NCBI GenBank assembly: GCA_014549065.1
Contig: JACDOX010000105.1
Span: 2,140,406-2,204,405 of the forward strand
Reading direction: 5' to 3'
From: Cardinalis cardinalis
Taxonomy: Eukaryota; Chordata; Aves; Passeriformes; Cardinalidae
DNA length: 64,000 nt
Shown: positions 1 to 10,830 of the stretch, piece after piece
Layout of the letters: each line of letters opens with the position of its first letter
Position numbering within the stretch: the stretch's first letter is position 1
Made by a program: the position numbers and the translations under genes
Notes under the pieces: generated by a model
What the model was told of the DNA's origin: nothing
Database searches by the model: none
The model's input: the letters and a program-made list of their open reading frames with translations, nothing else

Positions 1-117
1 AGGAAGGAAGGAAGGAAGGAAGGAAGGAAGGAAGGAAGGAAGGAAGGAAGGAAGGAAGGAAGGAAGGAAGGAAGGAAGGAAGGAAGGAAGGAAGGGAGGG
101 AAGGGAAGGGAAGGAAA
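1..117. repeat. (GGAA)n microsatellite, cut by window edge
   Basis: Perfect GGAA/AAGG units run from the first base to about 94, followed by imperfect GGGAA units to about 117. The left end is cut by the window, so the full length is unknown. GGAA is the ETS core motif, but no function is implied. Confidence 0.98.
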
Positions 118-447
118 ATAAAATTGATTTTTCTTTTTTATTAGAAAACAGCATGATGTATTAAGAAACTATATGGTTATCTTTACTGGCATTCTTAGAG
201 AACAAATGATAATGTGCTATAAACCAAGATATCAAATCAGGATCCTATAAATTGAATNTTTTCCTGTGCTTTCATCTGGATGTTTAATGATATACTTCCG
301 AACCAAAAGCCTCTGTAATATCATTCCTTCAGTATAACACTTCANAAATGACTAAACTTCAGAGATAACTGAAACTGTTTCTGAATGTTTCTGGACATTT
401 TTAGGGTGACGAAAATGTGGAAATGCAACAGCAAAAGGTGCCCAAAT

Positions 448-540
448 AATAAACTAGACACTATGTTCAAGGTTTAACAGAGGTATACAGAGATANACAA
501 CATATCTCTGTTAAACCTTGAACATGGTGTCTACTTTATT
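448..540. repeat. Near-perfect 36-base inverted repeat
   Basis: Arms at 448-483 and 505-540 are reverse complements with only about three mismatches, separated by 21 bases. The shared core is TGTTCAAGGTTTAACAGAG. The arms start and end with AATAAA/TTTATT. No known transposon ends were recognised, and the unit could be a tiny palindromic element or a stable RNA hairpin. Confidence 0.9.
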
Positions 541-1463
541 TTACTCTAACAGCATTTCTGTTATGTGATGCCAACTAATGCAGGGCAACTGTAAAGTCAA
601 AGAGGATAAAGGAANTAACTTTTTCAAATTTGTGCCAGACTCTTTCAAAAGACAACTAGGAATGTAGCAAAAGTGATCAAAGGGAAAAGAGCCTGCCAGG
701 CTTTATTTACTCTCTACTCTCTGTCTGTTAGGGGTTGACATTTTTTATATTTTTTTTCTTTTTTAAAAACAATAGTTTAGACAAATGTGTCTAGACTGAN
801 GGTAGAGCAAATGTGACATTAATTATGGATTCTTACGCAGTGGCTCAGCTTATGTGGGCAGTTGCCAGTTCCCAGGGAAACAAGAACTGCCAGGCTGCCA
901 AACTGGAAATAGCTGCTCATCTTACCATGGCCCCATCTCAGTGTGACTGGTATCAGACGTTTCAGAAGAGGCTGCTGGCACACGGANCTGGGCAGCTGCA
1001 GGGCAGCAGAACCAGAAATGTGCTGCCATGTGTCCAGGTGTCAATGGAGAGGAGCCTACAAGGAGATTGATTTGTTCTCACAGCTCTGCAGGAGGTACTT
1101 CAGATCCCATCATGTGCCAGGTGAAAGCCAATTTGGCTTGGAGAAGATTTTCGTGCAAATATGGAGAGGCTTTGTTAGCACCCAACCAGGCCCATTTAGT
1201 GAAATCCCTGAGTCTGATCTCACAGGATTGGTTTTCTCAGGCTTGACCACACAAGAACAGGGACCCAGGCATTAGGCAATATTGCAGATCTTTTGCAACA
1301 GTGGAAAACATCTTCCTTGCTGGGGACATCTTCCATTTTGGGAAGGTTTTTTGTGCTATTCTGATTCCATTCCATTGGTGGCTCTGAATAAATGTGCTGT
1401 CAGCTAATAAACTCATGTCTTTCATGTCTCAGTTGCTTCCAGGTGATGGGTCTGATACTAAAA

Positions 1464-1464
1464 C

Positions 1465-1522
<58 letters not shown>
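1464..1522. repeat. (AAT)n microsatellite
   Basis: About 19 uninterrupted AAT/TAA units occur here. The reverse strand reads as a run of isoleucine codons, which explains an apparent open frame there. Confidence 0.97.
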
Positions 1523-1640
1523 TTGAAGTGAAATCCTTGTGTCTTGCTCTGCTGAAAATTGTACTATTTCAGCTTTTCTCATCCTCGGAACATCAGATCT
1601 CCCTGCATGATAATCCTTCTCTTTGTGACATCAGCAAAAT

Positions 1641-1970
1641 ATAGAATTATGGAATCATAGAAAGATTTGGGCTGGAAGGGAACTTGGAGACCATTCAGTT
1701 CTGAGCCCCTGCCATGGACAGGAGCACATTCCACTGGACCATGTTGCTCCAAGCCCCNTTCAACCTGGCCTTTAACACTTCAGGGATGGGGCATTTACAG
1801 CTTCCCTGGGAACCTCTTCCAGAGCCTCACCACACTCAGAATTTCTTCCTAATATCTAATCTAAACATACCCTTCTTCAGTTTAAAGCCACTTTCCCTTG
1901 TTCTATCACTCCATGCCCTTGTGAAAAGTCCCTCTCCAGCTCTCTTGCAGACTCCTTCAGGTACTGGAAG
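1641..1970 (-). mobile_element. CR1 LINE fragment (3' end, truncated)
   Basis: The left end carries the CR1 tail as GAATCATAG followed by TTTGGGCTGGAAGGGAACTT. Further right come CAGGGATGGGGCATTTACAG, AGAATTTCTTCCTAATATC and CTTCAGGTACTGGAAG, all in CR1 3' region order. The tail on the left means the element points leftward. Only the non-coding 3' portion is present. Confidence 0.9.
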
Positions 1971-2446
1971 AGGGGAGATGAACAGGCTTTTATGCTAAGA
2001 TGACAATGGCCATATTAAATGNGCTCATTCTTAAGAAATGGTTTGTGACAAGCATAATTCTCGGGAAAAAAATTCTGATCCAGTTGCCTCCTTCCAACCA
2101 AAGACATAATTTTTCTCATGGCATTCAATATTTCTTTCTGTTGAGCTGATTCCTTACAGATCTTCCAGCTGATTCATATTTGGCCACTGATGAGCCACCA
2201 CATATATTCTGAATTCTTGTGGTGTTTTAGGAGCACACAGCAAGATACAAACACATTGTAATAACAGGACAATCTCACTTAGTGTGGAACACACTGCTGA
2301 CTATATTCAGTTTATGCATAAAAGTCTGAGTTGTATTAGTGTCCCAGACCCAGTTCTCAGCTTCTACACAAGTCTATAGGTAATGTGTTATCAAAAAAGG
2401 TATCTTTTAATATTTGAGCTTATTAATTAATCTAAAAAACAAATAT

Positions 2447-2447
2447 G

Positions 2448-2506
<59 letters not shown>

Positions 2507-2540
2507 GAAAGAAAGAAAGAGAAAGAAAGAAAGAAAGAAA
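2447..2540. repeat. (GAAA)n microsatellite
   Basis: A purine-only run of GAAA units with two GAGAAA interruptions. It is the third microsatellite within the first 2.6 kb. Confidence 0.97.
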
Positions 2541-3146
2541 ACTATAGGCAAATTGTTCTGTCTTTTAACAAAGACTCAGCATAATAATTTTTAGAACTTG
2601 CCAGTGACACAACCCATTCTTGGTTTGCCCATATTAAAAACTTCCTGGCTTTATATTTAATCAAAAATAGCTCTGACTGGCAGAAGTGCTGAGGGCTGTA
2701 ACCTTCTGGTTGTCCACAGAACTAGAATAACAAGGGCAGCAGGGCAACCTCTCCTCACCCTGCCTCTTCACACTGTCTCTGTTCTCCCAGAGGGTCCAAC
2801 TCTTCCCACTCATCTAGGGCTGTTTTGCTGAGTCTGACACCAAAACTGTGCGACTGAGTTTCCTGTAGGGATGCCAGGGATGAAACCAGAGTCAATGTGT
2901 AGCCACAAAGAATCTCTTAAAACTTAAGACTCAGAAAAATGACTCAGACTGGCTGAGGAAGCCAGTTCATACAGATAACTACTCTCTGCAGCACTCAGGC
3001 TAGGGTGAAAGAGGTGGGTGAAAACTCCTGCCCTGTTATTAAAAAAGCAATTTCCCTGAATTCTCCCTGAATTGAATTCTCCATTGCCTTAAGTGATCTG
3101 CTGGTAAAAGTGCAGCAGTCAGCTCCCCTGGTGCCAGAACCACAGG

Positions 3147-3190
3147 CGCTGGGCACGGCCGAGCACCGCGCGCTCTCTGCAGACAGCGCG
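3147..3190. other. CpG-dense spot
   Basis: About eight CpG dinucleotides fall in 44 bases, including GCACCGCGCGCTC and CAGCGCGC, in otherwise CpG-poor sequence. It lies about 150 bases left of a CR1 fragment. It is too short for a classical CpG island. Confidence 0.6.
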
Positions 3191-3339
3191 CTTCCCCAAA
3201 CTTCTAACTCCACACTTTTTGAGAGGTGTAAATACAAGGCCACTAAAAGTAGGTTGGGTGTGGATGGACCTTACTCTTCCCTCCTGTGTGTATTCAACAT
3301 GGAGAGGCAAAGGTTATGGGGAGATNCTCTAGGAGCTTT

Positions 3340-3601
3340 TCTGTCCTTAAAGGGAGCCTATAAAAAAGAAGGAGACTGGCTTTTTAATTGGAAAGATAGA
3401 GAGAGGACAAAGAGGGAATGGCTTTAAATTTAAAGAAAAGAGATTTAGATTACATGTTAGGCAGATGATCTTCCCTGTGAGGGTGGTGAGGNGCTGGCAC
3501 AGATTGGCCAGAGAAGCTGTGGGTGCCCCAGCCCTGGAAGAGCTCAAGGCCAGGCTGGACTGGGCTTGGAGCAACCTGGGATTGTGGAAGGTGTCCCTGC
3601 T
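3340..3601 (+). mobile_element. CR1 LINE fragment, lacking its tail
   Basis: The order matches the CR1 3' region read forward: AAAGGGAGCCTATAAA, GGAATGGCTTTAAA, GAGGGTGGTGAGG, CAGAGAAGCTGTGG, GAGCAACCTGGGAT and GGAAGGTGTCCCTGC. It stops before the usual final TTCCAACCCAAACC and ATTCTATG tail, so both ends are lost. Confidence 0.92.
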
Positions 3602-6600
3602 ACCTCATCTTTAATATCTGTTGATGTTCATGCTGAACATCAATTCACGGTTCTTTTTTCCCTAATGCACACAGAAAATCAGGGTGCACAACCTTCCGTT
3701 GGAGGATCCATAGTGCAAAGGCACTAAGCCCATTAAAAGCGTTTATTTCATAAAAAGAACAGGCTAGTGCCTGGTGTGAAAGGAACTATCAAGAAGGATA
3801 AGAAGAATTTAGGACCCCCTGGGTAAAGCAAGATCTACCAAATGACAGTAAAAGACACTGAATGACATGTTGAGCTTCCTGAGTAGTCAAATTCCCTTAA
3901 GTGACCAAATCCTCATAGGTCCACATTTGGACTGACATTTTCCACCTTTCAATATTTTTTTTTNAATTTCTAGGAGAATATTCATTTTCCATTACATCTT
4001 GGGCAAAGAAAAATTCCTCTTTTTCAGTTGAATGCATGAGTAACAACATCACATGGATTATGAAAATGAAATATCTGCCATGCTGTTCCCACTGTGCACA
4101 GTTGTATTCATTTACTTAAACTTGCTCAGCTTCTGCCAGTAGTCAAATACCTACCTTGAGTGCACAAGAGGAGAACAGTGACTTTCCATCTACCTCCATT
4201 TACAAGATGTTTCCTTAACCTTGTAAATTTAAGAAGGTGGTATTATCCCATGGAGATTTCATCAGAGAAGAAGCTGTACATATATTCCAGATATTCTGTA
4301 TTTAATTACTTGTTTTATTAATGTTTCTCTGTGCCTCGGGTCCCTTATTCTTAAGCATTAATGCATCCTGAAAAATTATCAACACAAGGTAGTACAGTAA
4401 AATTAATCAGCTCTGTTTATTTAGCAAATTCCAAAATGATATTCAACATTAGTAAATGTGCATGTAAGTCTAATTTGAATTTTCATGGGGGTGAGTCTCA
4501 GGGTGTTGCTATGAATTATATGCTCCCAGCACCCAAAGANTTTGAACAGTCACTGCCAAATGCTGGAATTTACTATTAATTTGTTTTGTCTTCTTCCTGC
4601 CCCATAAATGACTGCTCCTGATAAAAATGGCTCATACTTAGCATGAACAACACATGTGCAAGACTGAACACTCATGGATTACACACATTCTCTGTGAAAA
4701 CATGGGTAAAGGCAAAGCAGAGAACAGCAGGGGGAAGGGAATATTATATAAGTTGTGAGAGGGAAGAGAAGAGCCAAAACACAACAAAAGGAACCTCTTG
4801 GATGGTGGGTCCCAGGGGAGGAAGGTGTGCAAGCTCCTGTGTGGGATCTCACCAGCATCAATGGGATACTCATGGCTCAGGCTCAAGGCCCACTGAGACC
4901 CTTGGAAATCNCTCCTGTGCTGGATCCTTCTCTCCTTGACCCCTAGCCCAGTAGCTCNTGTCCCAGGCCTTCTTTGCTGACTTTTTGCTCTGCTAGCTCA
5001 GCTCATTAAAGTAACAAAAGACATATCCAACAAAAAAAGTGTGGAAATTAGCCATTTCCTGCCATTTTACAGTGGTAGGTCAGCTCACACAGACACTGGA
5101 TATGCAGAGGAGCCACCCAAGGGAAGGTGCAGGACTGCAGGACCCTGGAGCTTGGCTGTCCCATGGATTCCACCCCACTACCTACAAAAAAATCTGCCAA
5201 TAGTTGTTTGTGATGGATAAATATTGATGGATAATATGGTTACATATTTTACTTTATTTTGAACACAAACAAATTGATGGCATCTATATTTGTACATAAA
5301 TGTGGAAGCAATGCTTCCCTGGATGTCCATGCCCACCCTGCTAAATTCTCCCCAAAAGTGGGAAGCTGAATCTGAACAGCTGCTGGGAACAGTCTGTTGG
5401 CTCCCAGCTCACAACTGGGCCTTGCTGGGATCAGCCCAGAAGCATGTTGGGGAAAATTCAGGCAATTCANCAGCAGAGACAACAAAGGGGCTGCACATGA
5501 AATGCTCCTTGGCACTGGTTAATCTGTCAAAATAGGTGAAGACACGGTGTCTCTCATTAAAAAAAATTAAACAAACAAAAACAAGAAACAAACAAACACA
5601 AAACCCCATCAATAGCATCAGCAACATAAAAATATGAATCAACCAAACCCACTACTGCTTCCCAAGTTACTGTGGGCTCCATCAACGTTTTGCTTCCAGA
5701 GCCCCTCCTAACAAGATGCCTTGAGTCAATAAGGTATTTTCTCACNAATTTGTTCTATATTTATCCCAAGGTTGAGTGACCAATCTTTACTGATTTCTTG
5801 CACTTCATGATAGTTTTGTTCCATCCCTCCATCTCCTCTTCGTATCAGATGACCCTGCCACATAAAGATTGCCCAAACACTCCCAGTATGTGCACTGTAA
5901 GCTGTCATTTCTTAAGTTCAGAACTCAGGANTTATTTTCAATGCATATTCAGGGTGTGGGGGAAGGAGAGAAAAGGGAAATTTTACAGAGTGAACTTATT
6001 TCTTTTTTTTTTTTTTTCCACTAGAACTAGTCTATATTAATTCCAGTTGTGCTGATGAAAGAAAAATTTTTCTTGGTGTTGCCCAGGAGGCTCTTGCAGA
6101 CTACAGAGTATTCCCCTTCTTGGTTGTAGACCAACACAACCTCACAGAACACAGAGCTCTCTCTTCACAGCTTTCATCTGGCTCAGCACTGATTTGCAGA
6201 GATATCAATAAGAGCTTTTCTCCAGGCTCCAGTGGGGATGTCGACAGCTCTTGCCCGGTTTGCTTCCTGCTCTTCCCATTTTGCTGGCAGCTGCCTCTGC
6301 CACTGGAGGGACAAATGTGTTCTCAGATATCTCCTAATCACTGGCCTATGGCACTGCAATGAGAGGAGGTTTTGGGGGACTGGAGCAGAATTTGTGCCTT
6401 TCAGAGGGGTGTTTCAGTGAGTGGAAGCACAGATACTCCTGGGGGTTGGCTGTAACAGCTGCTGACTGCCCAATCCAGCAAAGTGTGCGAGCCCAGNACT
6501 TCAGGCTCAGGCCACTCCTGCCCCCGTTTGTGTGCACCTGANGTAATTCTCACTTGACTCCATCCATCACAAAGCTAAATGTCTAGTCTGAGATGGTCCT

Positions 6601-6919
6601 GAGATGGTCCTCTGGAAAAGAACAGAGCCTCCCTTCCTAGGGGGATGTGTCTACAACAAGAAAGGCAAACAGCTTTGTGGGGGTGCTCATCTCACATCAC
6701 TGATGGCAGATACACCTTGGTCTAGGTAGCCAATGTTAGATGAGGACAAGCCATCCCAGCATTTTGCTGTGAGCCCTCATCTCAACAGGGTCACACCAAG
6801 GTGCTCTGGCCTCTGCAGAGGCCACACCCAGCCCTTACAGATATGGTAGTTTCTAAAGATAAATGAAAACTTCAGTTCCCCTCCCACTCCACATCTCCCT
6901 TATCTAAGTGATTCTCATG

Positions 6920-7096
6920 ATTCATAGAATCATAGAACCATTCAGGTTGGAAGAGACCTCTAAGATCATTAAATCCAACCACCACCCAGCACTGCCAAGC
7001 CANCTCTATCAGCGCCACACCTACATGTCTTTTAAAGCCCTCCAGGGCTGGTGACTCCACCACTTCCATAGCCAGGGTGTTCCAGGGCTTGAAAAC
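6920..7096 (-). mobile_element. CR1 LINE fragment (3' end)
   Basis: It begins with the tail as ATAGAATCATAGAACCATTC, then GGTTGGAAGAGACCTCTAAG, ATCCAACCACCACC, CTCCAGGGCTGGTGACTCC and GGTGTTCCAGGGCTTGA. Orientation is leftward. The 5' part is truncated. Confidence 0.93.
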
Positions 7097-9135
7097 AAAG
7101 TACTACAATAAATAAATTAGCAGACTGGTGATTCATGGGTGCAAAGTTTCTAAGACAGTTTAATGTCTTTGTGATTGAAGNTTTTTGCAGAATGGGACAC
7201 CACTGTCCTGGCAGGAGACATCCAGTGCTGCTGGCTGAATTAATTGGAAAATCTGTCCNAGCCTGTAGATACCAAATGGTCCTGCATCTTTAGAAAACCC
7301 AGGCCCTTGCATTTCTAACAGTTTCTTGTTTATCTCCTCCACAGCTGTCACCTCTTTCACTCCTACAGGGAGTCAGAAGCAATTCAGTGCTAGAAAGTAG
7401 TAAATAAAGAAATACAGAGAATTGCAAAGGAAGGACCAGCAGGCCTTATTTTCAGAGCTCATCTTTACTGGTACTGCAGACATGGCATCAATTTGCAGCT
7501 CTCTGAGACCCAACACTTGCTCTTCACAAAGCTGGGTAACCACCTGCTCCTCTCAGCCACTGCAAGNGTGTAACTTACACGGCCAAGAGGTTTTTGCTAC
7601 AAAACGCAGCAGCTCCTGGTTTNTACCACTCCAGGCTGCCCTTCTGTGAGAAGCCACACAGCTCCCCAGGATGCTGCTGATGGCAAACACCAGGAAGGGG
7701 TTGACCACTGGGTGCCACCACCAAGCCACGGCCCAGCTGGAGAGGCAGCTGCAGGAACCCGGTGGGGATGGACGCGCGGGGTCAGACGTCCGGTCTGAGC
7801 CAGGAGCTGGTTTGTCCCTGCCTAGAGAGCGTGTGGGCATGCACCACATGCTTAAAACAAGGAGAGGATGCTTTGGAACTGGCATTCTCCACCACTGCCT
7901 TCGGTGCCCCACAACTATGTTTGCACAAATATATGAGGGGTATCAAGAATTTTATAATGATACTCCCTCGCCCATGGTTCCAGTTAAAACCGCTGTAATA
8001 AACAAAACATACAGAGCACATCACTGGCACCAGAGGCTATAATTTTCTCTGAGCAGAAGTATTACCAAAAAGAAAAAGAAAAAAGAAAAAATGCAGGATT
8101 TCATCCAATTTAGGAAGAAATCCATGCAGACCTTTCATTAAACTTCTCAACCATTATTAAAGGAAAGTCAGTAGCCAAAAATTCTTTGATGATGACATTG
8201 AATCATTTGATGACAGAGTATTTTGGGAAAGGCTACAGATGNAGATCACTGGTAAAAACCTTGAGTCCCAGGAAGAATAATCTTTCAAATGTCACAATAC
8301 TTTCTCTTTTGTGGGGGAACACTTTTAGCCCTCTTTTAAAGTGAGCTCCACCTTTTCTCTGAAATCCTTTGGTCTTGTAGCTATGAGGAAAACAATATGT
8401 GACATCTTTCCTTCTGAAACTGCAAAGATCTTGAGTGATAGCAAAGAGAAAGCAAGTACCAAACAAAGAATCTTGCACGATATAAAACATGCAACTCCCA
8501 AGCATACTGGGAGCAGAGGTGTTTACTTTCTTATTTTCCTGCTAAAGACATTTCATAAAACCACAATGAAAACATGGGCTACATAGTGAACAATTCATCA
8601 CCACACGACTCCTCATTACTCAAAATTCTGTTGTCTACATATCTTTATATTTCAAATGTCCCAAATTATTTTTTTTTCACTAATTTTTAGCACCCAGCTG
8701 TGTACACTTTAAAGAAAGTACTTTTGAAGGTACTGGTTAGTGCTGGTCAGTGGTTGAAGTTATCTGAAGGTGCTTCTCTTGCTGTGTCACTCCTGTCCAG
8801 TGACACTGACCTTTTACGTGATTTTGTCTTTTTTTTTTCCATTTATATGAACCTCTCTCTCTAAATTCTGTGGAAATGCTCCCACTCAGTAAACCGAACG
8901 AGCACCTCTTCAAGCACATGTTAAACTCTATCCCAGCTCAACAGACCATGTAACCCTTTGACTTCAGTCATGGATTAAAGGATAAGTATGTTCTCAAGCA
9001 TTTTTTCAGATGGGAGTGAAAGAAACAAAGGATGTGATTGGAGCTGCATCTGGCCAGCTTTGATCACCTGCAAAACAAAGCTATGGGCTACCTGTGCCCA
9101 CCCCTCTGAGACCAAAACAGTGATCATTTACCACT

Positions 9136-9716
9136 GAGTCATAGAACAAGTGTTTGTGTTAGAAAAGACCTCACAGGTCATCAAGTCCAACCACTAACCC
9201 AGCACTGCCAAGGGCACCACTAAACCATGTCCCCAAGTGACACATCTATACAACTTCTAAATACCTCCAGGAATGGTTATTCCCCCACTGCNCTGGGCAG
9301 CCTGTTCCAGTGTTTCACAACCCTTTCTGTGAAAAAAAAAAATCCTAATATCCAATCTAAACTGCCTCTGAAACAACTTTCCATTTCCCCTTATCTTCTT
9401 GCTTGTTATTTGGGTGAAGAGACCAACACCCACCTCCACAATCTCTTTNCACATGGCTATAGAGAGCAAGAAGGTTCCCCCTGAGCCTCCTTTTCTCCAG
9501 GCTGAGCCCCTTTCCCAGCTCCCTCAGCTGCTCCTCCTCAGACCTGTGCTCCAGCCCCTTCCCCAGCTCTGTTCCCTTCCCTGGACATGCTCCAACCCCT
9601 CAACATCTTTCTTGTCATGAGCTGCCCCAAACTGAACCCAGGATTCAAGGTGTGGTCTCACAGCACAGGGGACAGTCACTTTCCTGGTCCTGGTGGACAC
9701 ACTATTGCTGAGACAC
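9136..9716 (-). mobile_element. CR1 LINE fragment, longest in window
   Basis: About 580 bases of CR1 3' region run from AGTCATAGAACAAG and CATCAAGTCCAACCACTAAC through CCTGTTCCAGTGTTTCAC, CTAATATCCAATCTAAACTG, GAAGAGACCAACACCCACCT, CCTGAGCCTCCTTTTCTCCA and CAGGATTCAAGGTGTGGTCT. It reads leftward and includes decayed remains of the end of the polymerase region, with no intact frame. Confidence 0.94.
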
Positions 9717-10285
9717 AAATGAAGATATTTACCCAGTCCCCAGAGAACAGCAAATGAGTAAAGCAAGCAGGTGTCAATAACTATCANCCAAACATACCCC
9801 ATTTTGGTGCCCTGGAAGAAACAATTCCTTTTGAGATGCTATTTCACTTAAAAATGTAATTTAATTTCCAAATGCTGAATTACAATGAGATATTTAACTT
9901 TGGTAAATGAAGATTAACTGTTTTGGTGGGGTTTTGCATGTGCATCCAAACCAGAAATTTCATCTGGAAAATTTTGACAGGATTGCATTTTTTAGCGAGA
10001 ATTTCCTTTGGGCTGAAAAATATTTTTCATCTGGGATACAGAAGATCCTTTAACTGAGAGACACACACAGAAGGTCTATGAGCTGTGCATTTAAATTTTT
10101 GAGANGTCATGACAGCATTTAGCTGCTCCTCTGGGAGCTCAAGTCACCTGTGCAGCAAGAGGTTCCTGACTAGGTCTCTGCAGGTGATGAACCACGCTCA
10201 GGGGGGACATCAGGATTTCCCTGGCCTTGCTACAGAGTGTACAAAAGCAGGAGAGGAGCAGACCTGGGATGTCCATCCCTTTGGT

Positions 10286-10830
10286 TGTGTTTTAGTTTGG
10301 GCTGGGATATTGTTAATTTTCTTCACAGTAGCTGGGATGGGGCTGTGTTTTGGGCTTGTGCTGGAAACAGTGCTGACAACACGGGGTTGTTTTTGTTATT
10401 GCTGGGCAGGGCTTGCACAACACCGAGGCCTTTTCTGCTCCTCACCCCATCCCACCAGTGAGGAGACACAGCTGGGACAGCTGACCCAAACTGCCCCAGG
10501 GGATATCCCAGATCATAAGGTATCCTGTTTCAGAAGGAGGAAGGAAGGGAGGATGTTTGCAACGATGGCATTTTTCTTCTCAAGTCACAGTTACATGTGA
10601 TGGAGGCCTGCTTTCCTGGCGTGGCTGAACACCTGCCTGCCCAGGGGAAGTGGTTAATGAATTCCTTGGCTCGTTTTGTTTGTGTGCATGGGTTTTGCTC
10701 TATCAATTAAACGTCTTTTCTTAACCCACAACTTTTCTCACTTTTACCCTTCTGATTGTCTCTCCCACCCCACTGGGGGATTGAGCAAATGCCTGCATGG
10801 TGCTCAGGGGCTGGCTGGGAAACCACCACG
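10286..10830 (+). mobile_element. Solo LTR of an endogenous retrovirus
   Basis: The sequence TTTAGTTTGGGCTGGGATAT, CACAGTAGCTGGGATGGGGC, a GCTGGAAACAGTGCTGACAA block, CTCACCCCATCCCACCAGTG, GGGACAGCTGACCCAAACTG, GGAGGCCTGCTTTCCTGG and TTCTCACTTTTACCCTTCTG matches an LTR family I recognise from songbird genomes. It starts near TGTG and ends near ACCACG. An ATTAAA polyadenylation-like signal lies at 10706-10711. No internal viral sequence or second LTR flanks it, so it is most likely a solo LTR left by recombination. The exact ends and the target duplication were not clear. The family name is not certain. Confidence 0.8.

Larger units (their letters stand above)
118..10285. other. Left intergenic region, no gene recognised
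   Basis: Only short unrelated reading frames occur, none with a recognisable domain. Separate entries describe the microsatellites, inverted repeat and CR1 fragments. The rest is AT-rich unique sequence, with a CpG-dense spot at 3147-3190 and a smaller one at about 7759-7791. An A/C-rich low-complexity stretch lies at about 5560-5605. Confidence 0.6.

Noticed and set aside
1400..1582. Poly-isoleucine frame on the minus strand
   Set aside because: It is simply the (AAT)n microsatellite read in frame.
3621..3643. Perfect 10-base stem with a 3-base loop (TTGATGTTCA / TGAACATCAA)
   Set aside because: A stem this short is expected by chance several times in 64 kb.
6590..6613. Tandem 12-base duplication of TGAGATGGTCC
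   Set aside because: A two-unit duplication is ordinary replication slippage.
7553..8042. Overlapping open frames of about 120 codons on both strands around a small CpG cluster
   Set aside because: Neither has a domain or splice context. The local GC rise alone lengthens frames on both strands.
10109..10600. A 163-codon open frame on the plus strand
   Set aside because: More than half of it is the solo LTR, whose sequence is non-coding in this family, and the frame has no known protein motif.
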